A DNA stretch of 64,000 nucleotides, taken from assembly GCA_036500765.1 (NCBI GenBank), contig DASYBM010000017.1, positions 62,001 through 126,000 on the forward strand. The letters run 5' to 3'. Positions 34,307 to 44,032 of this stretch are shown piece after piece (position 1 is the stretch's first letter; the number at the start of each line of letters is the position of its first letter). The notes beneath the pieces are model-generated. The model saw only the letters and a program-made list of their open reading frames with translations. It was not told where the DNA came from and did not search any database. Position numbers and translations under genes: made by a program. The stretch comes from Candidatus Sulfotelmatobacter sp. (GTDB taxonomy: Bacteria; Acidobacteriota; Terriglobia; Terriglobales; Acidobacteriaceae).

Positions 34307-35098
34307 TCAGCTCCGCTTACAGTAGTACGGGAACTCAGCCGTCCCGACCTTTCCCACGTTAGCTTCGCTGAACTCACAGACCCGATCAAGCGCCGCCTGT
34401 AGCTCGTCCGTATAGCGCGCGATATCTTCGTCGCTTACGTTGTGGGGAACGGGAATCAGCTTGCCGAAGCGCACCAGCACGCGTGAGAAGGGCCTGGGAA
34501 TCATCATGCGATCCCAGGAGTTGAGCACCCAGGCCTTATCGACCGCGGCGTGGAACATAGTTAGCGGCACGCCGGACGATCTTGCCAGAGCTACCGGGCC
34601 AGGCTTCACTTTGTGACGGGGACCGCGCGGCCCATCGAGAGTAAAGGCGACCGTCCATCCATCTTCGAGCGCGCGGCGCAGGCCGAGGAGTGCGCGCACG
34701 GCGTTGCGGCTGCTGGATCCCTTCACGGCGACGAAGCCGAACTTGCGGATGATGCGGCCCATGTACTCGCCGTCATAACTGTTGCTGCTCATCACGCGCA
34801 CGCCGAGGTTGCGGCAGATGTAGGTGGCAGGGATGATGCAGGAGTGCCAGAAGGAACCGATAAGCGGCCGCTGATCGAGGGTCTGCTGCGCCCCGTCTTC
34901 AAAGGAAACGCCGACGCGCAAAGTTGGGCCGATCATGCGAATGAGCCAGTATCCGAGCGCAATAATGACGCGCAGGACGAGTCGCTGGCGGAGTGTGAAG
35001 CGGCGCGCACTCGCGGCCGCTTGCGCCGGCGCGGCTGGGTCGCGAGTGCTGGCTTCGGGCACGCGCCTATTGTAATGCCCGACCGCGAGACAGTTCAC
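34307..35098 (-). CDS. Lysophospholipid acyltransferase-like protein (DUF374)
   Basis: A 263-residue protein. Family marks: RPLIGSFWHSCIIPATYICR, MSSNSYDGEYMGRIIRKFGF, VKGSSSRNAVRALL, FTLDGPRGPRHKVKPGPVAL. DUF374 enzymes are related to LpxL/PlsC acyltransferases and are thought to acylate a lipid precursor at the inner membrane; substrate unknown. One amphipathic N-terminal segment (LRQRLVLRVIIALGYWLI) may bind the membrane. It follows the PilZ gene on the same strand after 18 bases and may be cotranscribed. Confidence 0.85.
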   Translation of the reverse strand: MNCLAVGHYNRRVPEASTRDPAAPAQAAASARRFTLRQRLVLRVIIALGYWLIRMIGPTLRVGVSFEDGAQQTLDQRPLIGSFWHSCIIPATYICRNLGVRVMSSNSYDGEYMGRIIRKFGFVAVKGSSSRNAVRALLGLRRALEDGWTVAFTLDGPRGPRHKVKPGPVALARSSGVPLTMFHAAVDKAWVLNSWDRMMIPRPFSRVLVRFGKLIPVPHNVSDEDIARYTDELQAALDRVCEFSEANVGKVGTAEFPYYCKRS

Positions 35099-35116
35099 CG
35101 CGCTCAGTTTCGGTGT

Positions 35117-35836
35117 TCAGTTTTCGAGGTAGGAATCGATCCAGCTCTTGACCTTCTGCCGTTGTTTGTCGGCACTGTCGAAGCGCACTCCGACGGACTT
35201 GGGTTTGCGCCAACTGACCGAACCACGAAGGTTGACGCGAGGCAAGGTCATGAGAGCAAAGGAAATTTCCACATTGCTTCCGATGGAAAGGTCTTCGCCG
35301 GTCTTGACCGACATGCCGCCGCTGCTGAGTTCGATGCTGGCCGCGCTGATGCGACGCCCATCGCCGAAGATAGAGACCTCGGTCAACACGGGGATGCGCA
35401 CATATCTGCGGAATTCGTGCAGCACCAACATGCGCGTGCCGCGGATCAGCTTGAGCGCGGCGGGCCGCTCCAGCGGTTCGGCGAACATAGCGTTGATGCC
35501 ATATTTCGAGTAGCGCATGGCTTCCTGCGCGTTGCCGCCCACGCCGTAAAGCACGCAACGACTGTTGGACGGAGAGCTGCGAGCCGCTTCCATCACGGCA
35601 TCGGCGCCCTCGCCCAGGCTGAGTACGCAGGCCTCGAACTTTTCTTTGGTCAGGCGCTCGGCGGCGTTTTCGGTGACGGCGACGGTTTCAATTCCAAACT
35701 GCCGGAACCCTTCCGAGAGCAGCAGGCGAGCGGGCTCGTTCAAGTTCACGAGCGCGGTGCGGGCAGCTGCTTTACGGGCGGGAAGAACAGGCGTAACGGA
35801 TGTGGCGAAAGCTTTATCCATGAGGGAAAGACTCAC
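35117..35836 (-). CDS. PilZ-domain protein with N-terminal receiver-like domain
   Basis: A 239-residue protein. Residues about 25-130 look like a degenerate receiver (LVNLNEPARLLLSEGFRQFG, then FEACVLSLGEGADAV). The C-terminal PilZ domain has the c-di-GMP signature RRYVR (R-x-x-x-R) and ELSSGGMSV (S-x-x-G), then GVRFDSAD. It probably binds c-di-GMP. The diguanylate cyclase at 58117 is the only c-di-GMP synthase seen in the window. A start at ATG 35821 is also possible. Confidence 0.85.
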   Translation of the reverse strand: MSLSLMDKAFATSVTPVLPARKAAARTALVNLNEPARLLLSEGFRQFGIETVAVTENAAERLTKEKFEACVLSLGEGADAVMEAARSSPSNSRCVLYGVGGNAQEAMRYSKYGINAMFAEPLERPAALKLIRGTRMLVLHEFRRYVRIPVLTEVSIFGDGRRISAASIELSSGGMSVKTGEDLSIGSNVEISFALMTLPRVNLRGSVSWRKPKSVGVRFDSADKQRQKVKSWIDSYLEN

Positions 35837-36018
35837 TTTCGAAAGCTATTGTGAATGCGTTCGCGATAGTTGAAAAGACACAAAGGGTCTAGAGGCGAAG
35901 TACCAAAGTGCGGTTACTGTTTGCGAGGCGGCGCGAGAGAGGACATTACGCACGCCATGTGCCGTAAATTGAAGCAGTTGCGAACGGCTGAAACCGGCAC
36001 CCCGCTTGGGGTTTGGGG

Positions 36019-36463
36019 TTAATCTTCTCTAACCTGGTTGGACTTCGCCTGCGCCTCGAGGAATATTTCAATGTTGCTTGTCGTCCACACGGAGACGCCG
36101 GTTCCGAAGAAGTCCGTATCTTCGGTCCAAACCGCGCATCCCAATTCCAGTGCGGCGGCCAGGACGGGCCAGTCACCCTCATCGCGGCCGCGTAGGCGCT
36201 GCCGGGAATCACTTTCACGAAGCCCATACCAGTCCGGCTCGATTGGTGCCACGAAGCTTTGCAGGAATGCGAGCGCTGCCGGTACCGCCGTCTCCGGCCT
36301 GCCGCGCTTTTTCAAAAGGGGTGGAAGATATTTGCGAGCGTCCTCAAAGGCGATATCGGGGGCGAAGAAGCGAACTCCCCGCAGTGAATAGGTCTCGATC
36401 AGATGCCGGACCCGACGGCCGAGGACGGCGCGAATCAGGATGTTGGCGTCGACTCACGATCAT
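36019..36463 (-). pseudogene. PIN-domain toxin disrupted by a one-base frameshift near its start
   Basis: After the antitoxin's TGA comes ATG-ATC-GTG (36463-36455). One extra base at 36454 then breaks the frame. Removing it would give M-I-V-V-D-A-N-I-L-I-R, a typical PIN start with its first catalytic Asp. The rest is open: RRVRHLIETYSLRGVRFFAP, then DWPVLAAALELGCAVWTEDT and DFFGTGVSVWTTS to the stop at 36019. No usable start codon lies before the Asp in the shifted frame, since TGA precedes it. This is either a real inactivation or a sequencing error. Confidence 0.75.
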
Positions 36464-36464
36464 G

Positions 36465-36731
36465 TCAGCGCGGAGAGCTCTTGCCGCGTCGGCGAATTTT
36501 CTTGAAGTCGGATACTAACTCTTCCTCGTCGACGTCAGCCAATACCTCGGCCAGACGGTCCGCAGCCGCCTTCAGTTCAGCCACATCGGCTTGTTCGGGC
36601 CGTTTTCGGCGCGTGGGAACATACACGCCCAGAGTCTCGCCACGCCGCGTGACGGCGACGGGCGTTTCCGATTCCAGGAAAGTTGTGATGCGTTCGCGAA
36701 ACTCGCGCACGCCAACTTTAATTGTAGGCAT
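36465..36731 (-). CDS. Phd/YefM-type antitoxin
   Basis: An 88-residue protein: KVGVREFRERITTFLESETP, then VAVTRRGETLGVYVP is the Phd/YefM DNA-binding half; the rest is an acidic-basic helix (LKAAADRLAEVLADVDEEE) for toxin binding. GGAGG lies ten bases before the ATG. The toxin start overlaps the next bases after its stop, but the toxin is frameshifted. Its own promoter region has two direct repeats (36749-36767). Confidence 0.88.
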   Translation of the reverse strand: MPTIKVGVREFRERITTFLESETPVAVTRRGETLGVYVPTRRKRPEQADVAELKAAADRLAEVLADVDEEELVSDFKKIRRRGKSSPR

Positions 36732-36748
36732 AAGAGACTAGCCTCCAT

Positions 36749-36787
36749 GTGTACGCATAGTGTACGCTTGTGGCTACGGAAGCGCAA
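36749..36787 (-). promoter_or_regulatory. Promoter of the Phd-PIN operon with direct repeats
   Basis: On the minus strand TTGCGC (36787-36782) and TACACT (36764-36759) are 17 bases apart. GCGTACAC occurs twice, 11 bases apart (36749-36756 and 36760-36767), around the -10. One-turn spacing fits an antitoxin operator. Confidence 0.62.
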
Positions 36788-36831
36788 CTGCCGGTATCCG
36801 AGGTCAACGCCTGAATTTTGAGGTGGAGCAG

Positions 36832-38070
<1,239 letters not shown>

Positions 38071-38316
38071 CTATTTCCCTGCTTTCGCGTGTTTGCCGAT
38101 GTAGTCGACCGCGTCCTGGACGGTGCGAATCTTTTCCGCGTCTTCGTCGGGAATTTCGATATCAAACGCTTCTTCGAATGCCATAACCAGTTCAACGGTG
38201 TCGAGCGAGTCGGCGCCCAAGTCGTCGACGAACGATGCGCTGGCGGTGACTTCGCCCTCGTCCACTCCCAACTGCTCCACGATAATCTGCTTTACCTTTT
38301 CTTCAACGGCTGCCAT
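38071..38316 (-). CDS. acpP: Acyl carrier protein
   Basis: An 81-residue acidic protein, full length for the family, starting [10 protein letters not shown]. The phosphopantetheine Ser is in [11 protein letters not shown]. It carries growing acyl chains; FabF is encoded immediately after it, and the AcpS that would modify it lies at 45521-45898. GAGG lies six bases before the ATG. The frame is open upstream to 38442, but that part is unlike ACP. Confidence 0.97.
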   Translation of the reverse strand: MAAVEEKVKQIIVEQLGVDEGEVTASASFVDDLGADSLDTVELVMAFEEAFDIEIPDEDAEKIRTVQDAVDYIGKHAKAGK

Positions 38317-38630
38317 GTTTTCCTCGCTTGCTTCGATTAGATTTGAATACCGGTGCTTTGGTCGCGCCAACGCAAGACTTCGTACTCTTTTGATTCGGGC
38401 GGCCCTCCGCAAAGTCTGGCACGTCTTAACTACGCATTTCACTCACTTTGGTGCGCGTAGCGATACGAAAAATGCGAGTGTGTAGTTTAATTGTCCCAGT
38501 GAATTAGTGTAAAGGAAGGTCGCCGCCGCTTCCGGCAGAGCCTCGGCTGACTTGTGATTGCACTCCTGAATCCTAAAGGCAGGGCATTGCCGGGGTCAAA
38601 CGTTGGCGCGGAGGAATAAGAACGGCGGAA
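38317..38630. other. Upstream region of acpP
   Basis: About 310 bases with no gene. It should hold the acpP-fabF promoter; a TTGGCG and TCAAAT pair with an 18-base gap about 40 bases before acpP is only a weak match. The MITE-like element starts at its far end. Confidence 0.35.
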
Positions 38631-38787
38631 GGTTCGTAGCAGGGCATGTCTCCAGACGTGCCGCCAGCAGCCGTCGATTCGATCGGCTTCAGCCGCCGGA
38701 TTTCGCTAACGCGATGGCAGCGGCTAAAGCCGAACTTGTTTTCTCGCCGCCCTGCGGCATGTCTGAAGACATGCCCTGATACGAACC
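38631..38787. mobile_element. MITE-like element with nested inverted repeats
   Basis: A 157-bp element. Terminal inverted repeats are GGTTCGTAGCAGGGCATGTC (38631-38650) and GACATGCCCTGATACGAACC (38768-38787), 19 of 20 bases complementary. An inner inverted repeat, CGGCTTCAGCCGC with GCGGCTAAAGCCG (about 38684-38732), matches at 12 of 13 bases. No coding capacity. The terminal CCTGATACGAA also ends the hairpin element at 7939-7994. Confidence 0.8.
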
Positions 38788-38856
38788 CACTTCCCAATGT
38801 CAAGGTAGGTCGGCGTTATGATGGGTCCGTTAGAATCTGCGCCTGAGGTGTCGCAC

Positions 38857-39285
38857 GTGAAATATGCGTTATTGTTCGTGATGCTTTGTCCCCTGGCGGT
38901 AGCTGCGCCCTGTCCAAGCGGCCAGGCGAAGGATGGCGACGCCTTGATTCAGATCGAGCAGACCTGGGCGCGCTCGCTGGAACAACACGACGCCGCGACG
39001 CTCGGCTGCATTCTGGCCGACGAGTTCGAAGATGCTGGTCCTGACGGCAAGGTCACGGGTCGCTCCAGCACACTCGCCAAAGCTGCGGAGCATCGCGCCG
39101 TCCATCATGAATTGACGGAGTTGCGTCCGCACGTGCAGGGGGACTTCGGATATATCCGCGGAGTAGCCCGGGCCGTCGATGCGCAAGGCAAGATTGTCGC
39201 TACGGTGCGCTTCACCGACGTCTACGCGTATCGCGATGGACGCTGGCAGTGCGTGGCCGGACACGAATCGCTGTTCAGCAATTAA
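38857..39285 (+). CDS. Exported NTF2-like (DUF4440) protein
   Basis: A 142-residue protein from GTG 38857 with a signal peptide (KYALLFVMLCPLAVAAPC, possibly lipidated at Cys). The NTF2-like domain has ALIQIEQTWARSLEQHDAAT, LGCILADEFEDAGPDGKVTG and VRFTDVYAYRDGRWQCVAGH. Related in fold to 8009-8482. An ATG at 38818 is in frame but would put 13 residues before the signal. Function unknown. Confidence 0.82.
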   Translation: MKYALLFVMLCPLAVAAPCPSGQAKDGDALIQIEQTWARSLEQHDAATLGCILADEFEDAGPDGKVTGRSSTLAKAAEHRAVHHELTELRPHVQGDFGYIRGVARAVDAQGKIVATVRFTDVYAYRDGRWQCVAGHESLFSN

Positions 39286-39320
39286 GCTCGCCGTAGTCGC
39301 CCGCTGAATTGAGGAGCTTT

Positions 39321-39770
39321 ATGCGTGCCGTCGTGCAGCGCGTGAGCCGCGCCAGGGTTACGGTTAACGAGCACGTCAGTGGCGAGATCGGCCTGGGATT
39401 GCTGGTTTTGCTCGGCGTCGGACATGAAGATGCGGAGGTCGATGCGGCTTACCTGGCCGAAAAGATCGCCGGCCTGCGCGTCTTTGAAGACGACGAAGGC
39501 AAGATGAACCGCTCCGTGCAGGACGCCGGCGGCAGCGTGCTCGCGATTTCGCAGTTTACATTGTACGGAGACGTGCGCCGGGGCAAGCGGCCGTCGTTCG
39601 ATGCGGCGGCGCCGGCTGAATCTGCGCGGCGGCTGTATGAGTTTTTCGTCGAACGCATCCGGGCTTCGGGCCTGCGCTGCGAAACCGGCCGCTTTCAGGA
39701 AACGATGCGCGTGGAACTGGTGAATGAGGGACCGGTAACCGTGCTGTTGGATTCGGCCAAGACATTCTGA
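39321..39770 (+). CDS. dtd: D-aminoacyl-tRNA deacylase
   Basis: A 149-residue enzyme from ATG 39321, preceded by GAGGAG. It hydrolyses D-amino acids from tRNA. Family motifs are intact: [13 protein letters not shown] at the start, [17 protein letters not shown], and [15 protein letters not shown] with the cross-subunit Gly-cisPro motif. It follows the NTF2-like gene after 35 bases and may be cotranscribed. Confidence 0.96.
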   Translation: MRAVVQRVSRARVTVNEHVSGEIGLGLLVLLGVGHEDAEVDAAYLAEKIAGLRVFEDDEGKMNRSVQDAGGSVLAISQFTLYGDVRRGKRPSFDAAAPAESARRLYEFFVERIRASGLRCETGRFQETMRVELVNEGPVTVLLDSAKTF

Positions 39771-40035
39771 AACAGACTTCCTTCAAGAGATTTTGTAACG
39801 ATAAGCAATGCAGCTAGCTGGATGGTCTTCCAGTGCTTGCCTAAGTGGCTTAGGAAAACCGACAATACCTCCATCGGGTTTCTGCTGTAGAGGCGTGCTT
39901 CTCTCCAAATGAATCTTAGATCGGGGGCTGCGCCAGGCGTTTGCCTAACGCGGCTCGCGCCATGAGTCTGTAATCAGGGTCAGCAACCAACGCCAGGGAG
40001 CGGGGGTTGAATGCTTGTTTCAGGGGATGACATCG

Positions 40036-42378
40036 ATGACGAAGACACTTACGAAGAATCTCCGCGGTCTGCGGGGAACGATCGCTTTAATGGCAGTGGC
40101 AACAATAATGCTAGGCGCTGCGCTGGCGCAGCACGCAGTGGCTCAGGACAACTCCGATCAAGATGATCCGCCGACGCGCGTCGCCCGTCTCGGATATCTG
40201 CAAGGTTCGGTGTCGTTTCAGCCAGCGGGTGAATCGGACTGGGTGCAAGCGGCTTCGAACCGGCCCATGACCACCGGCGACCAATTGTGGGCTGACCGGG
40301 ACTCGCGCGCTGAACTCTCGCTGGGGTCGGCGATGATCGATCTGAACAGCAATACCGGCGTTTCCATTCTCAATTTGGATGACCGCACCGCACAGATTCA
40401 GTTGAGTTCGGGATCGATCAATGTGCGCGTCCGCCATCTGGATCGCGACGATGTTTTTGAAATCGACACACCGAACCAGGCTTTTTCGATTGATCAGCCG
40501 GGCCGCTACCGGGTCGAAGCCAGCGAAGATGGAAGTTACACGGTGGTCAGCATCCGCGAAGGCGAGGGCGAATCGACCGGCAACGGCGAAAACTACACTC
40601 TGCATGCGGGGCAGCGCGCCACCTTCGAGGGCACAGACAGACTGAACGCCCAAGTCGAAGATTTGGGCGCGCCCGACGATTTCGACAACTGGAGCGAAGG
40701 GCGCTATCGCCGCTATGAAAGCTCGCGCTCGGCGAGATACCTCTCTCCGGATATGGTGGGCTACGAAGATCTCGATGACAACGGCGACTGGCGTCCCGAT
40801 CCAGGCTACGGCAATGTCTGGTTCCCACATGTGGCCGCTGGCTGGGCTCCCTATCATGATGGCCATTGGGCCTGGATCGATCCCTGGGGATGGACTTGGG
40901 TGGATGACGCACAGTGGGGCTACGCTCCGTTCCACTATGGTCGATGGGCATCGGTGGAAGGCCGCTGGGGCTGGATTCCGGGACCTGCGGCGGTTCGACC
41001 GGTCTATGCGCCTGCCTTAGTCGTGTTCGTTGGCGGCGGCGGAGTCGGCGGCAATATGGCCTGGTTCCCGCTGGGCCCGCGTGAAGTGTATGTGCCGCCG
41101 TATACGGTGAGCCGAAACTACGTCAACCAGGTTAACGTGAGCAATACCACCGTGAACGTGACTCAGGTGACGAATGTCTACAACACGACCATCGTCAACA
41201 AGACAACCACCATCACGAATGTCACGTATGTAAACCGGAACGTGAATGGCGCCGTCACCGCGGTTCCGCAACAGGCGTTTGCCAGCGGACAACCCGTCGC
41301 CCATGCTGCGGTCGCGGTCAACACTCGGGAAATTGCCTCGGCACCGCTGAGTGTACGTGCGGCGGTTGCGCCCACTCGAACCAGCGTGCTCGGAGTTCAC
41401 GCCAATACAGCGAATCATGTGGCAGCGCCTCCGGCTGCGGTATTGAGCCGCCCGATTGTCGCGAAGGCCAAAGTGCCGCCGCCGCCGGTACCGTTCGCAG
41501 CCCGGCAACAGGCTCTGGCGGCGCATCCTGGGCAGCCTATCGCAAAGCAGCAGATGCGGCAGTTGCAGCAGTCGCAGCCCCGGAATACAACGGCGGTTGC
41601 GCGCCCTCCGGTAAAGCAGGCGCCTCCAGGAAAGCCGGCGACCGCGACTCCGGCGCGGCCTGGCACCCAGCCGGGGAATCCCAACGCGAATCGGCCCGGC
41701 AGCGCGCCGGCAAACCAACCCATGAATCAGCCGGGAAATCAGCCTGGGAACCGGCCGGGGAATCCTCCTACAACCAATGAGCGGCCGGGCGCAAGTCCCG
41801 CGCAACCGAACCGTCCCGAACCGAATCGGCCCCAGCCCAACCAACCGGCGCCGAACAATCGTCCAGCGGAGCCGCCAGCACGCAGCGATCGTCCACCGTC
41901 GGCGCAGCCGAATAATCGGCCCGAGACGAATCGGCCGGAAACGACCCAGCCGCAGCCGAACCGTGCCGAGCCAAATCGGCCGCAGCCCAATGAGCCGGCA
42001 CCGAGCACTCGGCCGGCGGAGCCACCGGCCCGCACCGACCGTCCGCCATCTGCGCAGCCGAATAATCGACCGGAGCCGAACCGCCCCGAATCGAATCGGC
42101 CACAACCAAGTCAGCCGGCACCGAACAATCGTCCGGCGGAGCCGCCGGCCAGAACCGACCGTCCGCCTGCGGCGCAGCCGAATCGTCCGGAACCGAGTCG
42201 TCCCGAGACGAATCGGCCACAACCCAATCAACCTGCGCCAAACAATCGGTCGGCGGAGCCGCCGCAGCGCACTCCTCCGCCGCAGGCGCGACCGGCGCAG
42301 CCTCAGCAGCACCAGCCAACGCCGGAAGAGAAGAAGAAGCAGGAAGAGCAGCGCAAACAGCAGGAAAAGCCGCAGTAG
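40036..42378 (+). CDS. FecR-domain/DUF6600 exported protein with Pro-rich repeat tail
   Basis: About 780 residues from ATG 40036 (AGGGG nine bases upstream). Signal peptide ends HAVAQD. A FecR-type beta domain (about 40-190: LGYLQGSVSFQPAG, LNSNTGVSILNL, GQRATFEG) is followed by the Trp/Tyr-rich DUF6600 region (WAPYHDGHWAWIDPWGWTWV) and an Asn/Thr/Val-rich stretch (VNVSNTTVNVTQVTNVYN). The last 250 residues are low complexity with four approximate repeats. It is probably a surface or envelope protein; the function is unknown. The terminator at 42408 ends it. Confidence 0.85.
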   Translation: MTKTLTKNLRGLRGTIALMAVATIMLGAALAQHAVAQDNSDQDDPPTRVARLGYLQGSVSFQPAGESDWVQAASNRPMTTGDQLWADRDSRAELSLGSAMIDLNSNTGVSILNLDDRTAQIQLSSGSINVRVRHLDRDDVFEIDTPNQAFSIDQPGRYRVEASEDGSYTVVSIREGEGESTGNGENYTLHAGQRATFEGTDRLNAQVEDLGAPDDFDNWSEGRYRRYESSRSARYLSPDMVGYEDLDDNGDWRPDPGYGNVWFPHVAAGWAPYHDGHWAWIDPWGWTWVDDAQWGYAPFHYGRWASVEGRWGWIPGPAAVRPVYAPALVVFVGGGGVGGNMAWFPLGPREVYVPPYTVSRNYVNQVNVSNTTVNVTQVTNVYNTTIVNKTTTITNVTYVNRNVNGAVTAVPQQAFASGQPVAHAAVAVNTREIASAPLSVRAAVAPTRTSVLGVHANTANHVAAPPAAVLSRPIVAKAKVPPPPVPFAARQQALAAHPGQPIAKQQMRQLQQSQPRNTTAVARPPVKQAPPGKPATATPARPGTQPGNPNANRPGSAPANQPMNQPGNQPGNRPGNPPTTNERPGASPAQPNRPEPNRPQPNQPAPNNRPAEPPARSDRPPSAQPNNRPETNRPETTQPQPNRAEPNRPQPNEPAPSTRPAEPPARTDRPPSAQPNNRPEPNRPESNRPQPSQPAPNNRPAEPPARTDRPPAAQPNRPEPSRPETNRPQPNQPAPNNRSAEPPQRTPPPQARPAQPQQHQPTPEEKKKQEEQRKQQEKPQ
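41800..42300 (+). repeat. Tandem Pro-rich coding repeats in the FecR/DUF6600 gene
   Basis: Four degenerate units of about 110-150 bases, each coding for PEPNRPQPNQPAPNNRPAEP followed by PARTDRPPSAQPNN. They keep frames on the other strand open over long stretches. Confidence 0.8.
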
Positions 42379-42407
42379 TGCAAGCACGATGCGGCAATCC
42401 GAGATGC

Positions 42408-42435
42408 AAAGGCGCCCGACACTCGGGCGCCTTTT
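42408..42435 (+). terminator. Rho-independent terminator of the FecR/DUF6600 gene
   Basis: AAAGGCGCCCGA pairs perfectly with TCGGGCGCCTTT around a CAC loop and is followed by a T-rich stretch. It lies 30 bases after the stop. The folP gene converges from the right and may share it. Confidence 0.9.
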
Positions 42436-42461
42436 GTTTGAAGCCAGGAGCCAGTGTCTCC

Positions 42462-43412
42462 CTAGCACGCTTGCAGAATCGCGTCGGCCACACGCGCCGC
42501 CTCCACCGCGGCTTTTACGTCATGAGTCCGCACGATGTGCGCGCCTTTCAGAATGAGGGCAGTTTGAGTCGCAAGGGTTCCATAGAGGCGAGCTTCGGGC
42601 GGAGCATCCTTTCCGTCTTTGGCCAGCGTGCGGCCAATAAAAGATTTCCGCGAGGTGCCCGCCAGCAGAGGGAATCCCGCAGACTGTAATTCACTGAAGC
42701 GAGCCAATAGCGGATAATTCTGATCGAAGCTCTTGCCGAATCCGAAGCCGGGATCGAGCACGATTCGTTCGCGGCGAACGCCGGCGAGCACAGCCTTTTC
42801 CGCCAACTCTTTCAGTTCCCGTTTCACCAGCAGAACGATGTCCCCGGGAGGCGGCAGCGCGCGCCATTCTTCGGGGCGTCCGCGCATATGCATCAGCACT
42901 GCGCCGCAATTGAGATCGGCGATCGTCTTCGCCATCTTTGCATCCCAGCGAAATCCACTGACGTCGTTCACGATCTCGGCTCCGGCGCTTACGGCTGCGC
43001 GGGCTACATCTGCTTTGTAAGTGTCGATTGAGAGGACCGCCGCAGGATGCTTCTTCTTCAGTGCAGTAATAACGGGAAGTACGCGGTTGAGTTCTTCTTC
43101 TGCGGTAACGGGCACGCCAGCGGCGGCGGCGCCGGCCGCTTTCTTTGGGCGAGGACTTGTCTTCAAGTCGACTGGCGTTGCTACCTCGACATCGACGCGC
43201 GCTCCGGGACGCGTGGACTCGCCCCCAATGTCAAGGATGTACGCGCCCTCATCCAGCAACCGTTCAGCGTGCGCAATGGCTTGGTTGGGGTGCAGAAACT
43301 GGCCGCCATCGGAAAATGAATCTGGAGTAACGTTGACGATGCCCATGATGAGCGTTCGTTTGCCCAGTTCCAGCATGCGTCCACCCAGGCTCCATTGAAA
43401 GACCGGTCTCAT
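42462..43412 (-). CDS. folP: Dihydropteroate synthase
   Basis: A 316-residue folate-pathway enzyme joining p-aminobenzoate to dihydropterin pyrophosphate. Motifs: IMGIVNVTPDSFSDGG, DIGGESTRPGA, VLSIDTYKADVA, INDVSGF-like IVNDVSGF, VLDPGFGFGKS, AGTSRKSFIG and RTHDV. Between STRPGA (residue 71) and VTAEEELNRV (102) there are about 27 extra residues (EVATPVDLKTSPRPKKAAGA and following) compared with the usual STRPGA-x-x-V-x-x-EEE spacing. The loop lies near the substrate-binding face, so the enzyme could still work. Confidence 0.95.
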   Translation of the reverse strand: MRPVFQWSLGGRMLELGKRTLIMGIVNVTPDSFSDGGQFLHPNQAIAHAERLLDEGAYILDIGGESTRPGARVDVEVATPVDLKTSPRPKKAAGAAAAGVPVTAEEELNRVLPVITALKKKHPAAVLSIDTYKADVARAAVSAGAEIVNDVSGFRWDAKMAKTIADLNCGAVLMHMRGRPEEWRALPPPGDIVLLVKRELKELAEKAVLAGVRRERIVLDPGFGFGKSFDQNYPLLARFSELQSAGFPLLAGTSRKSFIGRTLAKDGKDAPPEARLYGTLATQTALILKGAHIVRTHDVKAAVEAARVADAILQAC

Positions 43413-43542
43413 GCGGGCACGATTCTAAATCACAGCCTCGGCCGAAGTGATTCCGGCGGTACTATCTGCGCTGCCTGGCTGGCGTCCGGGTTTGCTCTAT
43501 CATTGCAAAGTAGCTGGCGGCAGTACATCGAGGGAAACGTTC

Positions 43543-43950
43543 ATGCAACTGAAGTACTTCGGATTATTAGAGCTGTCGGGCGAAAACGGATTGGTGCGAA
43601 TCTTCGTCATGACAATTCTCGTGACGGCCCTGGCGGCGATTTCAGCGTGCGATATCCAGCGCCGCAAGTCGGACGCCGAACTGGGCCTGAATGCGCAACA
43701 GTCTGCCGGCCGCAAAATCTACGATGACCGCTGCGATCGCTGTCACGAGCCTTACTCCACTCGCGGCAAGAAAGGCCCCGGCCTCCAGGGAACGTTTCAG
43801 CACAAGTATCTTTCCCTGAGCGGATTGCCGGCGAACGACGAGCGGGTGACCGATATCATCCGGCTTGGCCGCAATGAAATGCCAGGCTACGGTGAAACTT
43901 TGAGTTCGCAGGACATTCAGAACCTGCTTGCGTATCTGCACACGTTGTAG
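43543..43950 (+). CDS. Small c-type cytochrome, probable lipoprotein
   Basis: A 135-residue protein. MTILVTALAAISACD contains a lipobox-like AISAC, suggesting lipidation at that Cys. The cytochrome domain has the heme motif CDRCHEPY and a Met ligand in NEMPGYG, ending in LLAYLHTL. It should carry electrons in the periplasm. The start may be ATG 43543 or ATG 43609; the second puts the lipobox at the usual distance. It is a single gene, upstream of selA. Confidence 0.85.
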   Translation: MQLKYFGLLELSGENGLVRIFVMTILVTALAAISACDIQRRKSDAELGLNAQQSAGRKIYDDRCDRCHEPYSTRGKKGPGLQGTFQHKYLSLSGLPANDERVTDIIRLGRNEMPGYGETLSSQDIQNLLAYLHTL

Positions 43951-44032
43951 CCACCTTTCCGACGAAAGCACAAGCGTTTCGGAAATTTCATGGGATAATC
44001 CGGAGTTGGGCAATTAAGGATCGAGTAATCCG

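Noticed and set aside
34613-35854. Open frame of 413 codons on the plus strand
   Set aside because: It is antisense to the DUF374 and PilZ genes; no motifs.
41017-42468. Open frame of about 480 codons on the minus strand
   Set aside because: It lies opposite the Pro-rich repeats and DUF6600 region of the FecR gene; its product is an Arg/Leu-rich low-complexity string with no domain, and the plus-strand protein has a signal peptide, domains and a terminator.
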